From assembly GCF_935822925.1 (NCBI RefSeq), contig NZ_CAKXZS010000034.1:74600-125982 (forward strand): 51,383 nt of DNA, in the 5' to 3' direction. The notes beneath the pieces were generated by a model. That model was given only the letters and a program-made list of their open reading frames with translations, made no database searches and was not told the DNA's origin. Shown here piece after piece: positions 34,534 to 43,026 of the stretch; position 1 is the stretch's first letter, and every line of letters starts with the position of its first letter. Origin of the DNA: Mesorhizobium ventifaucium. Lineage in GTDB: Bacteria; Pseudomonadota; Alphaproteobacteria; Rhizobiales; Rhizobiaceae. The translations under genes and the position numbers were made by a program.

Positions 34534-34586
34534 CATGCAGCAAAGTCAATGTTGCCGCAGCAAGGCCGAACCGATTCCGGTGGCGG

Positions 34587-35294
34587 TCACTTCAACTCGA
34601 AAGTGACGGTGACCTGCACCGTGTAGGAATTCTCGCCAGCCTGCACCGGAACCGATTCGCGGGCCGCGTCGAAGGCCTTGGCGTTCATCGGTATCGGTGG
34701 CGGCACGACGTTCTGGTCGGTGATTTCCAGCACCCGCCCGATGCTGACCCCGGCAGCTTCGGCCAGCGTCCTGGCCTTGGCCATGGCGTCGGCGACCGCC
34801 TTCTTGCGGGCTTCGGTGACAGTTGCCGTTGGATCCTCGTTGGAGAACGAGATGCCGCCGCCCTGGTTGACGCCGAGCGACACCGCCTTGTCGAGAATCT
34901 CGCCTGTCTTGTCGATGTCGCGGATGCGCACCGAAAGCGTGTTGGTCACCTGGTAGGCGATGAGTTCGGCTTCCTGGCTGCCGTCCGGCTTGTTGGTATA
35001 ATTGTAGCGCGGGCTGATCTGGATGCCGGCTGTCTGCAGGTCGCGCTCCTTGATGCCGGCTGACTTCATCGCGGCGATCACCGAAGCCATGGCGTCGTTG
35101 TTGGCATCGAGCGCGGCACGCGCGGTCTTGGCCTCGCGCATGACGCTGAGCGTCAGCAGCGCCAGATCGGGGGCCGCGGTCGCTTCGCCTTCGCCAGTGA
35201 CGACGATGCGGGGCGGCGGCGAATCGGCCGCGCCGGCGATCGCCGGAAAAGCGATTGCGGCGGCGAGCGCCAAGGGCAAAAGATGTCTGGTCAT
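34587..35294 (-). CDS. SIMPL-domain (DUF541) exported protein
   Basis: A 235-residue periplasmic protein. The signal peptide MTRHLLPLALAAAIAFPAIAGA is followed by the SIMPL domain: IVVTGEGEATAAPDLALLTLSVM, then DLQTAGIQISPRYNY, AYQVTNTLSVRIRDIDKTGEILDKAVSLG and KARTLAEAAGVSIGRVLEITD. These are the standard blocks of the YggE/SIMPL family, linked in E. coli to oxidative-stress protection; no enzymatic activity is established. It is convergent with the small exported protein gene and shares a terminator with it. Confidence 0.92.
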   Translation of the reverse strand: MTRHLLPLALAAAIAFPAIAGAADSPPPRIVVTGEGEATAAPDLALLTLSVMREAKTARAALDANNDAMASVIAAMKSAGIKERDLQTAGIQISPRYNYTNKPDGSQEAELIAYQVTNTLSVRIRDIDKTGEILDKAVSLGVNQGGGISFSNEDPTATVTEARKKAVADAMAKARTLAEAAGVSIGRVLEITDQNVVPPPIPMNAKAFDAARESVPVQAGENSYTVQVTVTFELK

Positions 35295-35530
35295 AAAAAT
35301 CTCCTCGGTCTGCGATCCAGTCGCGCCTGTCGACTACCGCATCCGCCCAAGAATCGGAATCGATTTCGGGACGCACGATGCCTAGATTCAAAGCGTTAGA
35401 GCGTAGTTTGCGCGTCAAGTGGACGCTGGTCGCTCTAATGTCTGAATATGGGCTGATTTGGACGATTTCGGCCAGCCCATCCGGAAAGCCTTGTGCGATT
35501 CGGGGAAAAACATTAATCCAGCCGCGTGTG

Positions 35531-35606
35531 GGGCCTGTAGCTCAATGGTTAGAGCCGGCGGCTCATAACCGCTTGGTTGGGGGTTCGAGTCCCTCCGGGC
35601 CCACCA
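35531..35606 (+). tRNA. tRNA-Ile(CAT), lysidine-type
   Basis: A 76-nt cloverleaf with CCA encoded. The acceptor stem pairs 35531-35537 with 35596-35602, and the anticodon loop CTCATAA gives CAT. The anticodon arm and variable region (GCGGCTCATAACCGC, TTGGT) resemble tRNA-Ile2, whose C34 is converted to lysidine, more than elongator or initiator tRNA-Met. A tyrosine integrase gene ends 107 bases downstream, marking this as an integration site. Confidence 0.88.
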
Positions 35607-35639
35607 TGACCTTTGATTTCATTAATAAAAAGTGCCCTC

Positions 35640-35659
35640 GGCCCAAAACGTTTTGGGCC
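35640..35659. repeat. Perfect 20-bp palindrome beside tRNA-Ile
   Basis: GGCCCAAAACGTTTTGGGCC is a perfect palindrome 34 bases after the tRNA, followed by another GGGCCC pair at 35656-35671. It lies between the tRNA and the end of the integrase gene, so it could be a recombination arm site or the integrase terminator. Confidence 0.5.
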
Positions 35660-35712
35660 CATTGTGGGCCCAAGGCAAGGCCGTGGCCCCGGTTTGTTCC
35701 GACTCGATTTGG

Positions 35713-36903
35713 TTATTTGACAATGCGGAGGTTTGTCCGCCGCTTCATGGCGTCGCGTTTGGCCTCGCGCTCGTTGATGGCACGAGCAATATCAACCGCG
35801 ATCCGCTTCTTATTGGCCTCGCGGACATACTCATCCGTCACGGCCATTGAGGAATGGCCCATCGCCTCCATAATGGCCCGCGCTTGGATGTTGCATTCAG
35901 CGAGGTAGGTGCCGAAGGTGCGGCGCAGGCCATGGAGCGTGTAGCCGCTAGGAATTCCCGCCTGCCGCGTCCAGTGCTGCATCATGCCGGTCAGGCTCTT
36001 TTCCGAGAATGACCTGCCATAGGCGTTCTTTAAGACAGTGCCGCCTTTCGAGCGATCGAGCGGGTCCAAGGCCGCTGCTAGTTTGTCTACGACTGGAATG
36101 AACATCTCCCGCCCGCCATGGCGGTTGCGGTTCTTCTTCTGGCGGAAATCAAAGGCCTCGATTAGCACCAGCGAGCCGTCGAACAGTTCGATCTCTTCCG
36201 TTAAAAGATCGTCCCACTCAAGAGCAGCGATATCGCCGCGCCGATTTCCAAGCCAGAAGCCGAGTGCATAGCAGGTGCGTGCGGCTGTGCCGATTGGGTG
36301 TCGCTCCTCGAACCTTTCGCGCATCGCAATTGGCCAAGCTGGGTTCTTGGTCGATTTTGGCACCCGCACACGGATAGATAGCGATGGATCATCCTGCGGC
36401 TTGATCCATTTTTCGACATCGGTCGCAACCCATAGAAGCTTCTTAAGAGCGACCAACATGTGTTTGGCAACTGTGCGGTTTGTCCTGAAGATGCCTTCAA
36501 TTATGGCGCGAAGCCGATCCGCGTCGAGATGTTCGACAGGAGTATCGCGCCAGGTGAGTGGGTAGTTGGGATCGACCCGCAGGTTGAGAAAACGCTCAAT
36601 CAGTCGCGCATTCTTCTGCTGCGTGGCTTCATCAAAATCCAGCCACTCCATTGTCGTTTCAAGCCGGCGCGCGGCATGGCCAAAGGTTTTTGGCAGTCCC
36701 CGACTGGGCAAATCGACGATAACTGCCTTCTTGGCTTGACCCTGCGTGGCCTTCTCGTAAGCCGCGTCGAACTCGGCCTCTCCGGGCTTACCGGGAAGGC
36801 GGATTTCCGGCATGCCTTTTGCGCGGTAGCGATAGATTAGCTTGCCGTTCTTGGGTCGCGAAGATACCCCAGGGTAACGGGCATCCTTAAATGGCCGAGC
36901 CAT
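35713..36903 (-). CDS. Tyrosine-recombinase integrase, tRNA-Ile-linked
   Basis: A 396-residue site-specific integrase. The N terminus (RPFKDARYPGVSSRPKNGKLIYRYRAKG) looks like an arm-type DNA-binding domain. The catalytic domain carries the first Arg in LGNRRGDIAALEW, HGLRRTFG (HxxR), MGHSSM (second His) and the nucleophile Tyr in VTDEYVRE. All catalytic residues are present, so it appears functional. It reads toward the tRNA. Two small HTH genes follow upstream on the same strand and may be its excision and control genes. The start is the second of two adjacent Met codons. Confidence 0.88.
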   Translation of the reverse strand: MARPFKDARYPGVSSRPKNGKLIYRYRAKGMPEIRLPGKPGEAEFDAAYEKATQGQAKKAVIVDLPSRGLPKTFGHAARRLETTMEWLDFDEATQQKNARLIERFLNLRVDPNYPLTWRDTPVEHLDADRLRAIIEGIFRTNRTVAKHMLVALKKLLWVATDVEKWIKPQDDPSLSIRVRVPKSTKNPAWPIAMRERFEERHPIGTAARTCYALGFWLGNRRGDIAALEWDDLLTEEIELFDGSLVLIEAFDFRQKKNRNRHGGREMFIPVVDKLAAALDPLDRSKGGTVLKNAYGRSFSEKSLTGMMQHWTRQAGIPSGYTLHGLRRTFGTYLAECNIQARAIMEAMGHSSMAVTDEYVREANKKRIAVDIARAINEREAKRDAMKRRTNLRIVK

Positions 36904-36915
36904 CAAATGCTCCTT

Positions 36916-37131
36916 TCAGTCCGGGGACCCTTTCAGAATCGCCCGTAGCGAAAGGGTTTTGCTTTTGATGGCAACGCGCAGGAGCACCGGGTAAGGAAAC
37001 CCTCTTCCTTGCTCTATGCCTTCGAATGTGCGTTTCGGTATTCCCAGCACCTTGGCCGCGGCTTCGGCAGTAAACCCTTCCTTGGCCCGCCATGCTTTCA
37101 CGTCTTGCGCAAGTTTCTCATTCTCGTTCAC
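36916..37131 (-). CDS. Small HTH protein upstream of the integrase
   Basis: A 71-residue protein with an apparent XRE-like helix-turn-helix (DVKAWRAKEGFTAEAAAKVLGIPKRTFEGIEQGRGFPYPVLLRVAI). It ends 12 bases before the integrase start, so the two are likely cotranscribed. It could control integrase expression; a direct role in excision is a guess. Confidence 0.65.
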   Translation of the reverse strand: MNENEKLAQDVKAWRAKEGFTAEAAAKVLGIPKRTFEGIEQGRGFPYPVLLRVAIKSKTLSLRAILKGSPD

Positions 37132-37196
37132 GTCATGCCTTCCGCACGGGCTATCATCGTACTACGCCTGCAGCGTATACGCAACGAGCGTAGTTG

Positions 37197-37448
37197 CTAT
37201 CTTTTGTCTACGCCCCGTTTGCTTCGTTCCAACAGCTCTTGAAGGCCGCTGTCTTTGTCCGGCAACGAGGTGAAAGCGATATCCAGGGCTACACGATCCC
37301 AGACAGCGCGGCTGTTGATGCGCTTGGGCTTTGGCATACGCCCATCGGCAACCATCTCGTCAAAAAGCGTCGATCCGACACCGATGTAACGAGCTGCTTC
37401 CTCACGAGATAGCCCTCGTGGGGGATACGAGATTGCGTCACTCTTCAT
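37197..37448 (-). CDS. AlpA/MerR-like excisionase-type HTH protein
   Basis: An 83-residue DNA-binding protein. GLSREEAARYIGVGSTLFDEMVADGRMPKPKRINSRAVWDRVALDIAF is the classic excisionase/AlpA winged-helix layout. GAGGCAG precedes the ATG at 37448. It is the first gene of the small leftward set HTH - HTH - integrase and is the better candidate for a recombination directionality factor. Confidence 0.75.
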   Translation of the reverse strand: MKSDAISYPPRGLSREEAARYIGVGSTLFDEMVADGRMPKPKRINSRAVWDRVALDIAFTSLPDKDSGLQELLERSKRGVDKR

Positions 37449-37846
37449 GGACGCTGCCTCGGTCTTGATACTCCGGGCGTGTTGGTGTCGAAGCACAAAG
37501 CCGCATCCTAGTTGCCATTTCGCAGCGAGGAGATCGTGTTGGGCTAAACTAAGAAGAGCCTCGTTAAGCGGAAGCGGCCTGACTAGCTCGTTCGGCGTAA
37601 ACTGGCAGCAACGTGTGAACGGGTGGATTCCGGCAGGAGAACAACCCGTGGGGCAGGACGGCTTTTCGCCGAGCATGGCAATCAGCGAGCCACTACTCAG
37701 CGTCGCGTTTGGGCCGGGGAACGAACCCGCTGCGCGGGCTGGGCGCCGCGGTAAGGTAGAGGGCACAGGCCGGCCGTCGCGCCTGCATTGAGCGTCGTCC
37801 GACAGCGGCAGAGCATGACGGGCTTCTTCAATAAGGGAGCCTGACC

Positions 37847-37983
37847 ATGCCTAATCCCGTTCCGATGCCCCTATCAGCCCGCTGCGCCAACGGTTGATTG
37901 ACGACATGACCATGCGCCGGTTCGGCCAGGAGACGCAGCGCAACTACGTCCGCGATGTCGGACGGTTCCCGACCTTCCTATAG
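37847..37983 (+). pseudogene. Truncated recombinase head, left copy
   Basis: ATGCCTAATCCCGTT matches the first codons of the right copy, but the frame is lost after five codons by small deletions. Similarity continues to about 37980 (DNA corresponding to DDMNMRR and ETQRNYLRDIGR) and then stops at the junction with the right copy. Confidence 0.6.
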
Positions 37984-38630
37984 AGCTGCCGCGTGCTGAT
38001 TGGCTTCATCCGCGTGTTGTCCCGGGAACAGCCAGCCGTCGCGGTGCATCACTCCCTGCTGCCGTCCGACCTTCCACCACTGGCGCAGCAGAGTGAGCAG
38101 GTCTTCGGATAGCATCGCATTACGATATCGCCCTTGCCTCGCTCGACACGCAGCAGCATGCGCTCGCTGTCGACGTCGGTGACCTTCAGCATCGACACCT
38201 CCGCGACGCGCAGGCCCGCGCCATAGGCGACCGAGAGCGCAGCCTGGTGCTTGAGACACGTGGTGGCGTTGAGGAGCCGGGCCACCTCGTCGCGGCTGAG
38301 CACCACGGGCAGCTTGCGCGGATGCGCCAGTCGGACGAGCCTGCGCGCCAGGTCCGGGCGGTCGAGCGTATGGGTGAAGAAGAAGCGCAGCGCCGACACG
38401 ATGCTGTTCATGGTCGGCACCGGAACGCCGTTCTCCTGCTGCTCGATCTGGAACCGGCGCAGGTCGTGGGCGGTCGCAGTGTCTGGTGAGCGGCCAAGGA
38501 ATGTCGCCAGGCGTCCGATGTCGCGGAGATAGTTGCGCTGCGTCTCGCCTGACAAACGCCGCATGTTCATGTCGTCGGTCAGCCGCTGGCGCAGCGGACT
38601 GATAGGGGCATCGAGAACGGGATTAGGCAT
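37978..38630 (-). pseudogene. Truncated, frameshifted tyrosine recombinase, right copy
   Basis: It starts MPNPVLDAPISPLRQRLTDDM at 38630 and contains the SAM-like core-binding domain (TQRNYLRDIGRLATFLGRSPDTA) and the start of the catalytic domain, including the first Arg in GAGLRVAEVSML. A frameshift near 38110-38125 (after VERGKGD) moves the rest into another frame (LLTLLRQWWKVGRQQGVMHRDGWLFPGQHA). The sequence ends before the HxxR, His and Tyr catalytic residues. It is a dead gene. Confidence 0.75.
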
Positions 38631-38915
38631 GGTCAGGCTCCTTGTTGAAGAAGCCCGTCATGCTCTGCCGCTGTCGGACGACGCTCAATGCAGGCGCGAC
38701 GGCCGGCCTGTGCCCTCTACCTCAACCGCAGGCGCCCTCCCGCGCAGCGGGTTCGTTCTTCGACCTATTGCGGTGATTGTCGCTGTTCGGCGACAGCTCC
38801 GGTTCTTCCAGTTAGGTGATGATCCTACGGCTTCACGTTTCGCAGGAGCGAGTGTCGCTACGACGCACTTGAAGTTCCTTCGCTGACGTTCCTCGCGATA
38901 ACGCTAAGCGCCTGA

Positions 38916-39251
38916 TCATATCCACGACCTTGATATAACCGTCAAGGACGTCGCCGGATCGAGACTGTCGGCTGCCCCAGCACCACTAAGGCCGATGACA
39001 CCGCCGCGGACCGGCCCCTCAGCCCCTGATTTCTGAGTGATCTGCGCCATGTGGCCCAGCGGGGTCAGTACAGGTTTCTCGTAAACGCGCTTAACTGGAA
39101 CAGTACGCATAGATGCGCGCGCAGCGCTGGCGAGGATCGAATTGGCGACCGTGGCTGAAACGCCGAGCGCCGTCGCACGGCCGAGAAATTCACGTCGGCT
39201 CAGCCGACCCGCAGCGACGTGACGGCTGAGATAGTCGAGTTCCTGCGACAT
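38916..39251 (-). CDS. Small Tat-signal protein with a lasso-peptide-leader-like motif
   Basis: A 111-residue protein. The N terminus carries a twin-arginine signal (RLSRREFLGRATALGVSATVANSILASAARA). It is followed at about residues 54-70 by KRVYEKPVLTPLGHMAQIT, which fits the lasso-peptide leader pattern YxxPxLxxxGxxxxxT. The tail (GPVRGGVIGLSGAGAADSLDPATS) resembles the start of mature Tat-exported peptide-binding ABC proteins (a GG-rich strand, then DSLDPAT). So it looks like a solute-binding-protein head with a RiPP-leader segment inserted. No Asp or Glu at ring-forming distance from a likely core Gly is evident, and no maturation genes lie nearby. GGGAGAAGGAA precedes the ATG. It could be a relic or an unusual RiPP precursor. 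Confidence 0.65.
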   Translation of the reverse strand: MSQELDYLSRHVAAGRLSRREFLGRATALGVSATVANSILASAARASMRTVPVKRVYEKPVLTPLGHMAQITQKSGAEGPVRGGVIGLSGAGAADSLDPATSLTVISRSWI

Positions 39252-39821
39252 GAGATGTTCCTTCTCCCATTCATTGTTCCTGGAGAATTGCGGCTCGTTC
39301 ACGAACCGACTTTCTTCCCCAGCCCGCTAGGCTGTCTCGTGCTAATGTCAGCGCTTTATCAAGATCAGTGGAAGCGAGCGGCCAAAGAATCCCTTTTCTA
39401 TGGTAGTGGTCAAATACAGATTGTCGTCCCACATGATCTCGTTTCAAGATCGTTCACACGCAGGGCGGATCTGGTTCCGAGATGCGCGAGAATCGATACT
39501 TGACGAAATGATGTGTGATCGAACAATCAGCAGCAGGCCAGTCTGGCGCGGCCGGTCTCCGCAGCCCGGAGGCGACCTCGTCGCCGCGATCGAGGATGAT
39601 CATGGAGGATTTGCGATCTACGGGATCGCCGCGTGCATGCGGTGCTGCGCAGAAAGGGCGCTGTCACATGATTGAGCGGTAAGGAAAGAGGTGCAGCGCG
39701 CCCATGACTGTGAGTGCGCTACTACGGGCGACCAAACGCCATGCCGAACGTAGAACACTGCTCTCATAAGGCTTGAACAACCGGGCGGAGCATACGGGAG
39801 CGAACGCGACAGGATTTCCGG
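39252..39821. other. Intergenic region, 570 bases
   Basis: No gene or recognisable element was found on either strand. It is less GC-rich in places than the core chromosome and probably consists of island debris plus the promoter of the Tat-signal gene. Confidence 0.4.
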
Positions 39822-40207
39822 TCAGTCGCGCCGCAGGTCGGCGGGCTGGGGCTGGGCCGCCAGCGTCTCGAACAACTGCGCGGCGATCGCCTCGACCTGC
39901 TGCGCGAGCAGCTTCACCCTGCGGTTGCTGAAGGCCGGCGCCACGATCGTGCGTAACCGGGCATGCTCGCCCCCTCGTGCGAGACCAGCCACCCCGGCGA
40001 ACCGAGAATCACCGAATCCGGGGTGAATGCCGCCGGCGGCATTCCCGCGGGCCGGAACGCCGCGTCGGACAGCGCCGCCTTGGCCTCGTCGTAGCCTGTC
40101 ACCCACCAGCCTTCGTGCCCGGACGGGAAGCGCACGCGGTGGATCGGACCGTTGGCGCGTAGCGCCAACATCTCGGGCGAGGGCTCGATGTGATCGACGC
40201 GCCACAT
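39822..40207 (-). pseudogene. Truncated cytochrome P450 resembling CYP112 (gibberellin operon)
   Basis: From an ATG at 40207 one frame gives MWRVDHIEPSPEMLALRANGPIHRVRFPSGHEGWWVTGYDEAKAALSD and continues to SPGWLVSHEG. A one-base loss near 39973-39980 moves the next part into another frame (EHARLRTIVAPAFSNRRVKLLAQQVEAIAAQLFETLAAQ). A stop follows at 39822. Only about the first 125 residues remain; the heme-binding Cys region is absent. The sequence closely recalls CYP112 of rhizobial gibberellin operons, which are carried on symbiosis islands or plasmids. The identification is from memory of the family. Confidence 0.7.
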
Positions 40208-40264
40208 CGCTTCGGCAAAGCTCGAGCCGATCCTGATCACTACAAGCCGAACGGAGGCTAGATC

Positions 40265-40797
40265 ATGCTTCAGAAGACCAGCCATCTCATGCGCGAGGCT
40301 AATCTCATCAATGGCGAATGGGTGCAGGCCGACAGCGCCAGACGGTCGACGTCAACAATCCGGCCACCGGCCTCAGGATCGGCACCGTGCCGAAGTCGGG
40401 CAAGGTCGAGACGCGCCGCGCCATCGAAGCCGCCGACGCCGCCTTCCAGACATGGCGCAAGACCACCGCGCTCGAGCGTTCGAAGCTGTTGCGCAAGCTG
40501 CATGACGCGATGATGGACAATCAGGATGTGCTGGCCGAACTGCTGACCATCGAGCAGGGCAAGTCGCTGTTCAAATCGAAGGGCGAGATCGGTTCGGCCG
40601 CGTCCTACATATTGTGGTTCGCCGAAGAAGGCCGCCGCATGGCGATGTCGTGCCGTCGCCCTGGGCGGACCGCCGCATCCTGGTGACCAAGGAGCCGGTC
40701 GGCGTCATCGCCGCCATCACGCCATGGAATTTCCCGTCCTCGATGCTGGCCCGGAAGCTCGGCCCGGCGCTTAGCCACACGAGGCGCGCCAGCTGAC
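40265..40797 (+). pseudogene. gabD: Truncated, twice-frameshifted succinate-semialdehyde dehydrogenase
   Basis: The start has a GGAGG Shine-Dalgarno and reads MLQKTSHLMREANLINGEWVQADS. One missing base at about 40338 moves the next part (TVDVNNPATGLRIGTVPKSGK to YILWFAEEGRRM) into another frame. A two-base loss at about 40643 moves the third part (GDVVPSPWADRRILVTKEPVGVIAAITPWNFPSSMLARKLGPAL) into a third frame. The sequence leaves homology at about 40780. Only the NAD-binding half remains; the catalytic Cys and Glu are missing. Its order and spacing are those of GabD. Confidence 0.8.
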
Positions 40798-41146
40798 GTG
40801 TTGTTGTTGGTGTGCGCCTCGGCAACCGCTTCATTTTGTCAACCAGCCGCTCCAGCGATCCGGCGCGTTCCAACTCCGCAAAGAAATGATGCTACCGAGC
40901 CGGTGCATCTCGGCCAGGTTCCACACATACGGATACTCGACCATGAAATCGGATCGAGGCGAGGCCTTGGACGGTTCAGTCTTGGTTAGGATACCGCCGC
41001 CTACGATCCGATCAGCCTTCTCCCTTGGTGCCATACACGGCCTTCAGCGCAGTCGCCTGCGACGTCAGCTTTCAGGAAATGGCAAAGCTGAACTATACGG
41101 CCGAAATTGCGACGCAAAATGGACTGCCCCGCATACTTGATCGAAG
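40798..41146. other. Intergenic region, 349 bases
   Basis: It lies between the gabD remnant and the P4-type integrase. A 67-codon open frame on the minus strand (40831-41034) has no recognisable domain or convincing ribosome-binding site and is not called. Nothing else is identifiable. Confidence 0.4.
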
Positions 41147-42337
41147 TTACCCGCACGTTCCGGCGTTCTCAATCTTTTCCAGGTAATCTGCCCACCACTG
41201 CATCATCTTAACACGCTCTTCCCAATGCTCCGCCCGGGCATAGGCGCGCCGAACGTTGTTACTTTCAATGTGAGCAAGCTGTCGCTCTACGGCGTCTGGA
41301 TGCCACTTGCCGCTTTCGTTCAACAGAGTTGATGCCGTTGCTCGAAAGCCGTGCGCGGTAGCTTCTTCCTTGCCGTAGCCCATACGGCGCAGGGCGGCGT
41401 TAAGCGTGTTGTCGGAAATCGGACGCGAACCCGATCGAACACTAGGAAACAGCAGCAACCCACCACCAGAGATTTCTCTAAGTGAGGTCAGGACGCTGAG
41501 GGCCTGCTTTGAAAGGGGGACGCGATGCGGCCGTCGCATCTTCATGCGTCCTTCAGGGATGGTCCACACCGAGCTTTCGAAATCAAACTCGTCCCATCCG
41601 GCCGCGCGCAACTCGCCGGGGCGGGGAAACAGCAGCGCCATCAGCTTCAGGGCGGCCCGGGTTATAGCCTGTCCGTCAAATGCATGGATCGCCCTCAGCA
41701 AGCCTCCCAAGGCCTTCGGATCGGTAATCGCGGCACGCGACGTGACTATCGGGCTGATGAGTGCGCCCCTCAGGAGGATAGTCGGATCTGCTTCGGCGCG
41801 TGCGGTCGCGATTGCGTATCGAAACACGCTGCCGATGGTGGAGCGCAGTCGCCTGGCCGACTCGTATCGACCGCGAACCTCCACGCTGCGGAGAGCGGCA
41901 AGAATTGTGGCCGAATCGATCTCGCGAACACTATTGTCTCCAAAGGCTGGATAGGCAAAGTCGAGCAACCATTTGACCTTGGTGATGGTCCGGTCTGCAC
42001 GTCCTTCCTTCTTCAGCTTGTCGACATATTCCTCGGCGATTGAGCGAAAGGTGTCCTTTGCCGAGTCGGCCTTTTGCAGCTTACGCTCCTGTGCGGGGTC
42101 AATGCCACGTAGGAGGAGACGTTTGGCGGTATCGCGCGCCTCGCGTGCCTCAGCGAGGGAGATGAGGGGATAGCTCCCCAAGGCCAGAAGCTTCTGCTTG
42201 CCGCCAAAACGATAGGCGAGGCGCCATAAGCGAGATCCGGTAGGCTGAATCCAAAGCTGGAGCCCGCCAGCGTCAGACAATTTCACAAGCTTGGAAGCGG
42301 GTCGGGCATTGCGGCATTTCACGTCGGAAAGGGCCAT
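41147..42337 (-). CDS. P4-type tyrosine integrase, tRNA-Phe-linked
   Basis: An integrase of about 396 residues. The N-terminal DUF4102 arm-binding domain (ALSDVKCRNARPASKLVKLSDAGGLQLWIQPTGSRLWRLAYRFGGKQKLLALGSYPLISLAEAREAR) is diagnostic of the P4/prophage CP4-57 family. The catalytic domain has the first Arg in LFPRPGELRAAGWDEF, HGFRATAST (HxxR), QLAHIESNNVRRAYAR (His and the nucleophile Tyr). All residues are intact. It starts about 210 bases from the 3' end of tRNA-Phe and reads away from it, the standard layout. In Mesorhizobium loti the symbiosis island uses an integrase of this family at tRNA-Phe. An in-frame ATG at 42352 is possible. Confidence 0.9.
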   Translation of the reverse strand: MALSDVKCRNARPASKLVKLSDAGGLQLWIQPTGSRLWRLAYRFGGKQKLLALGSYPLISLAEAREARDTAKRLLLRGIDPAQERKLQKADSAKDTFRSIAEEYVDKLKKEGRADRTITKVKWLLDFAYPAFGDNSVREIDSATILAALRSVEVRGRYESARRLRSTIGSVFRYAIATARAEADPTILLRGALISPIVTSRAAITDPKALGGLLRAIHAFDGQAITRAALKLMALLFPRPGELRAAGWDEFDFESSVWTIPEGRMKMRRPHRVPLSKQALSVLTSLREISGGGLLLFPSVRSGSRPISDNTLNAALRRMGYGKEEATAHGFRATASTLLNESGKWHPDAVERQLAHIESNNVRRAYARAEHWEERVKMMQWWADYLEKIENAGTCG

Positions 42338-42549
42338 TTTCGGGACCTTCATTTGGCTGCATCGATACCATCAGGATCTCCAATACCAGCGAAAATACCA
42401 GCCCCCCGCCGCGTTTGACCAACTACGCCGAAGTTCCACAAAACCCGACCATCCGCGCCTTTCGCGCCGAAATCGCTAAGGATTTCAGTCGGTTGAAGGA
42501 ACAGAAGCGTAGAAGCTTCGGCGAAAGAGACTGTCGGGAGAAGAGGGGA

Positions 42550-42625
<76 letters not shown>

Positions 42626-42822
42626 CTGTTCCGGCACGCGGGCAGTTCTGCACGCCGGATTTCTTGAAAGCGCCGCCGGCGCCCCTTGAAAGCGCGTGGG
42701 TTATAGCACGGGAATCCGGCCTGTCCAGCGCTTAAGCGTTGATTTCAAGCGGGAAGCCAGCAGTTGCTGGACAGGTCGATTCATGGGACCCGGTCGAAGT
42801 CACCAAGCCGTGCCGAACAGCT

Positions 42823-43026
42823 TCATTTAGGAGGGTCGTTGTCCGTTTCGTCCTCGTCGTCGCGGCCCGGAATGACATAGGCGCCCTTGAGCCAGCGGTT
42901 GAGGTCGATGTCCTTGCAGCGCACGGAGCAGAACGGGTAGGTCTCGCGCGCCGACGGCTTGCCGCATTCGGGGCAGGGCCGCTTGGGGCGCAGCGGCGTG
43001 ACCTTGTCGTCCGAACCCGAACTCAT
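42823..43026 (-). CDS. yacG: DNA gyrase inhibitor YacG
   Basis: A 67-residue zinc protein. CPECGKPS (two Cys) and FCSVRCKDIDLNRWL (two Cys) give the four-cysteine zinc site of the YacG family, followed by AYVIPG. YacG binds GyrB and inhibits DNA gyrase in E. coli. Its ATG overlaps the maf stop by 4 bases, so the two are translationally coupled. Confidence 0.93.
   Translation of the reverse strand: MSSGSDDKVTPLRPKRPCPECGKPSARETYPFCSVRCKDIDLNRWLKGAYVIPGRDDEDETDNDPPK

Larger units (their letters stand above)
37719..38757. mobile_element. Inverted remnants of an IS-associated tyrosine-recombinase element
   Basis: Two diverged copies of the same element head lie in opposite orientation and meet at about 37980. 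The left arm (37719-37981, plus strand) and right arm (38757 to about 37982, minus strand) share long stretches, including the leader with GGTAGAGGGCACAGGCCGGC and the first codons of a recombinase (MPNPV). Both copies are truncated where they meet. The recombinase is of the type I recall accompanying IS91-like transposases (HRDGWLFPG motif); no transposase is present. Confidence 0.65.

Noticed and set aside
34546..35418. A 290-codon open frame on the same strand as the SIMPL gene but in another frame
   Set aside because: It covers the SIMPL gene completely; the SIMPL frame has a signal peptide and all domain motifs.
38916..39251. Complete lasso-peptide biosynthesis cluster
   Set aside because: Only a leader-like motif is visible. 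No RRE protein, protease or cyclase gene is in the window, so a cluster cannot be claimed.
40831..41034. A 67-codon minus-strand open frame between the gabD remnant and the integrase
   Set aside because: No domain, no clear ribosome-binding site and no conserved neighbour; too weak to call.
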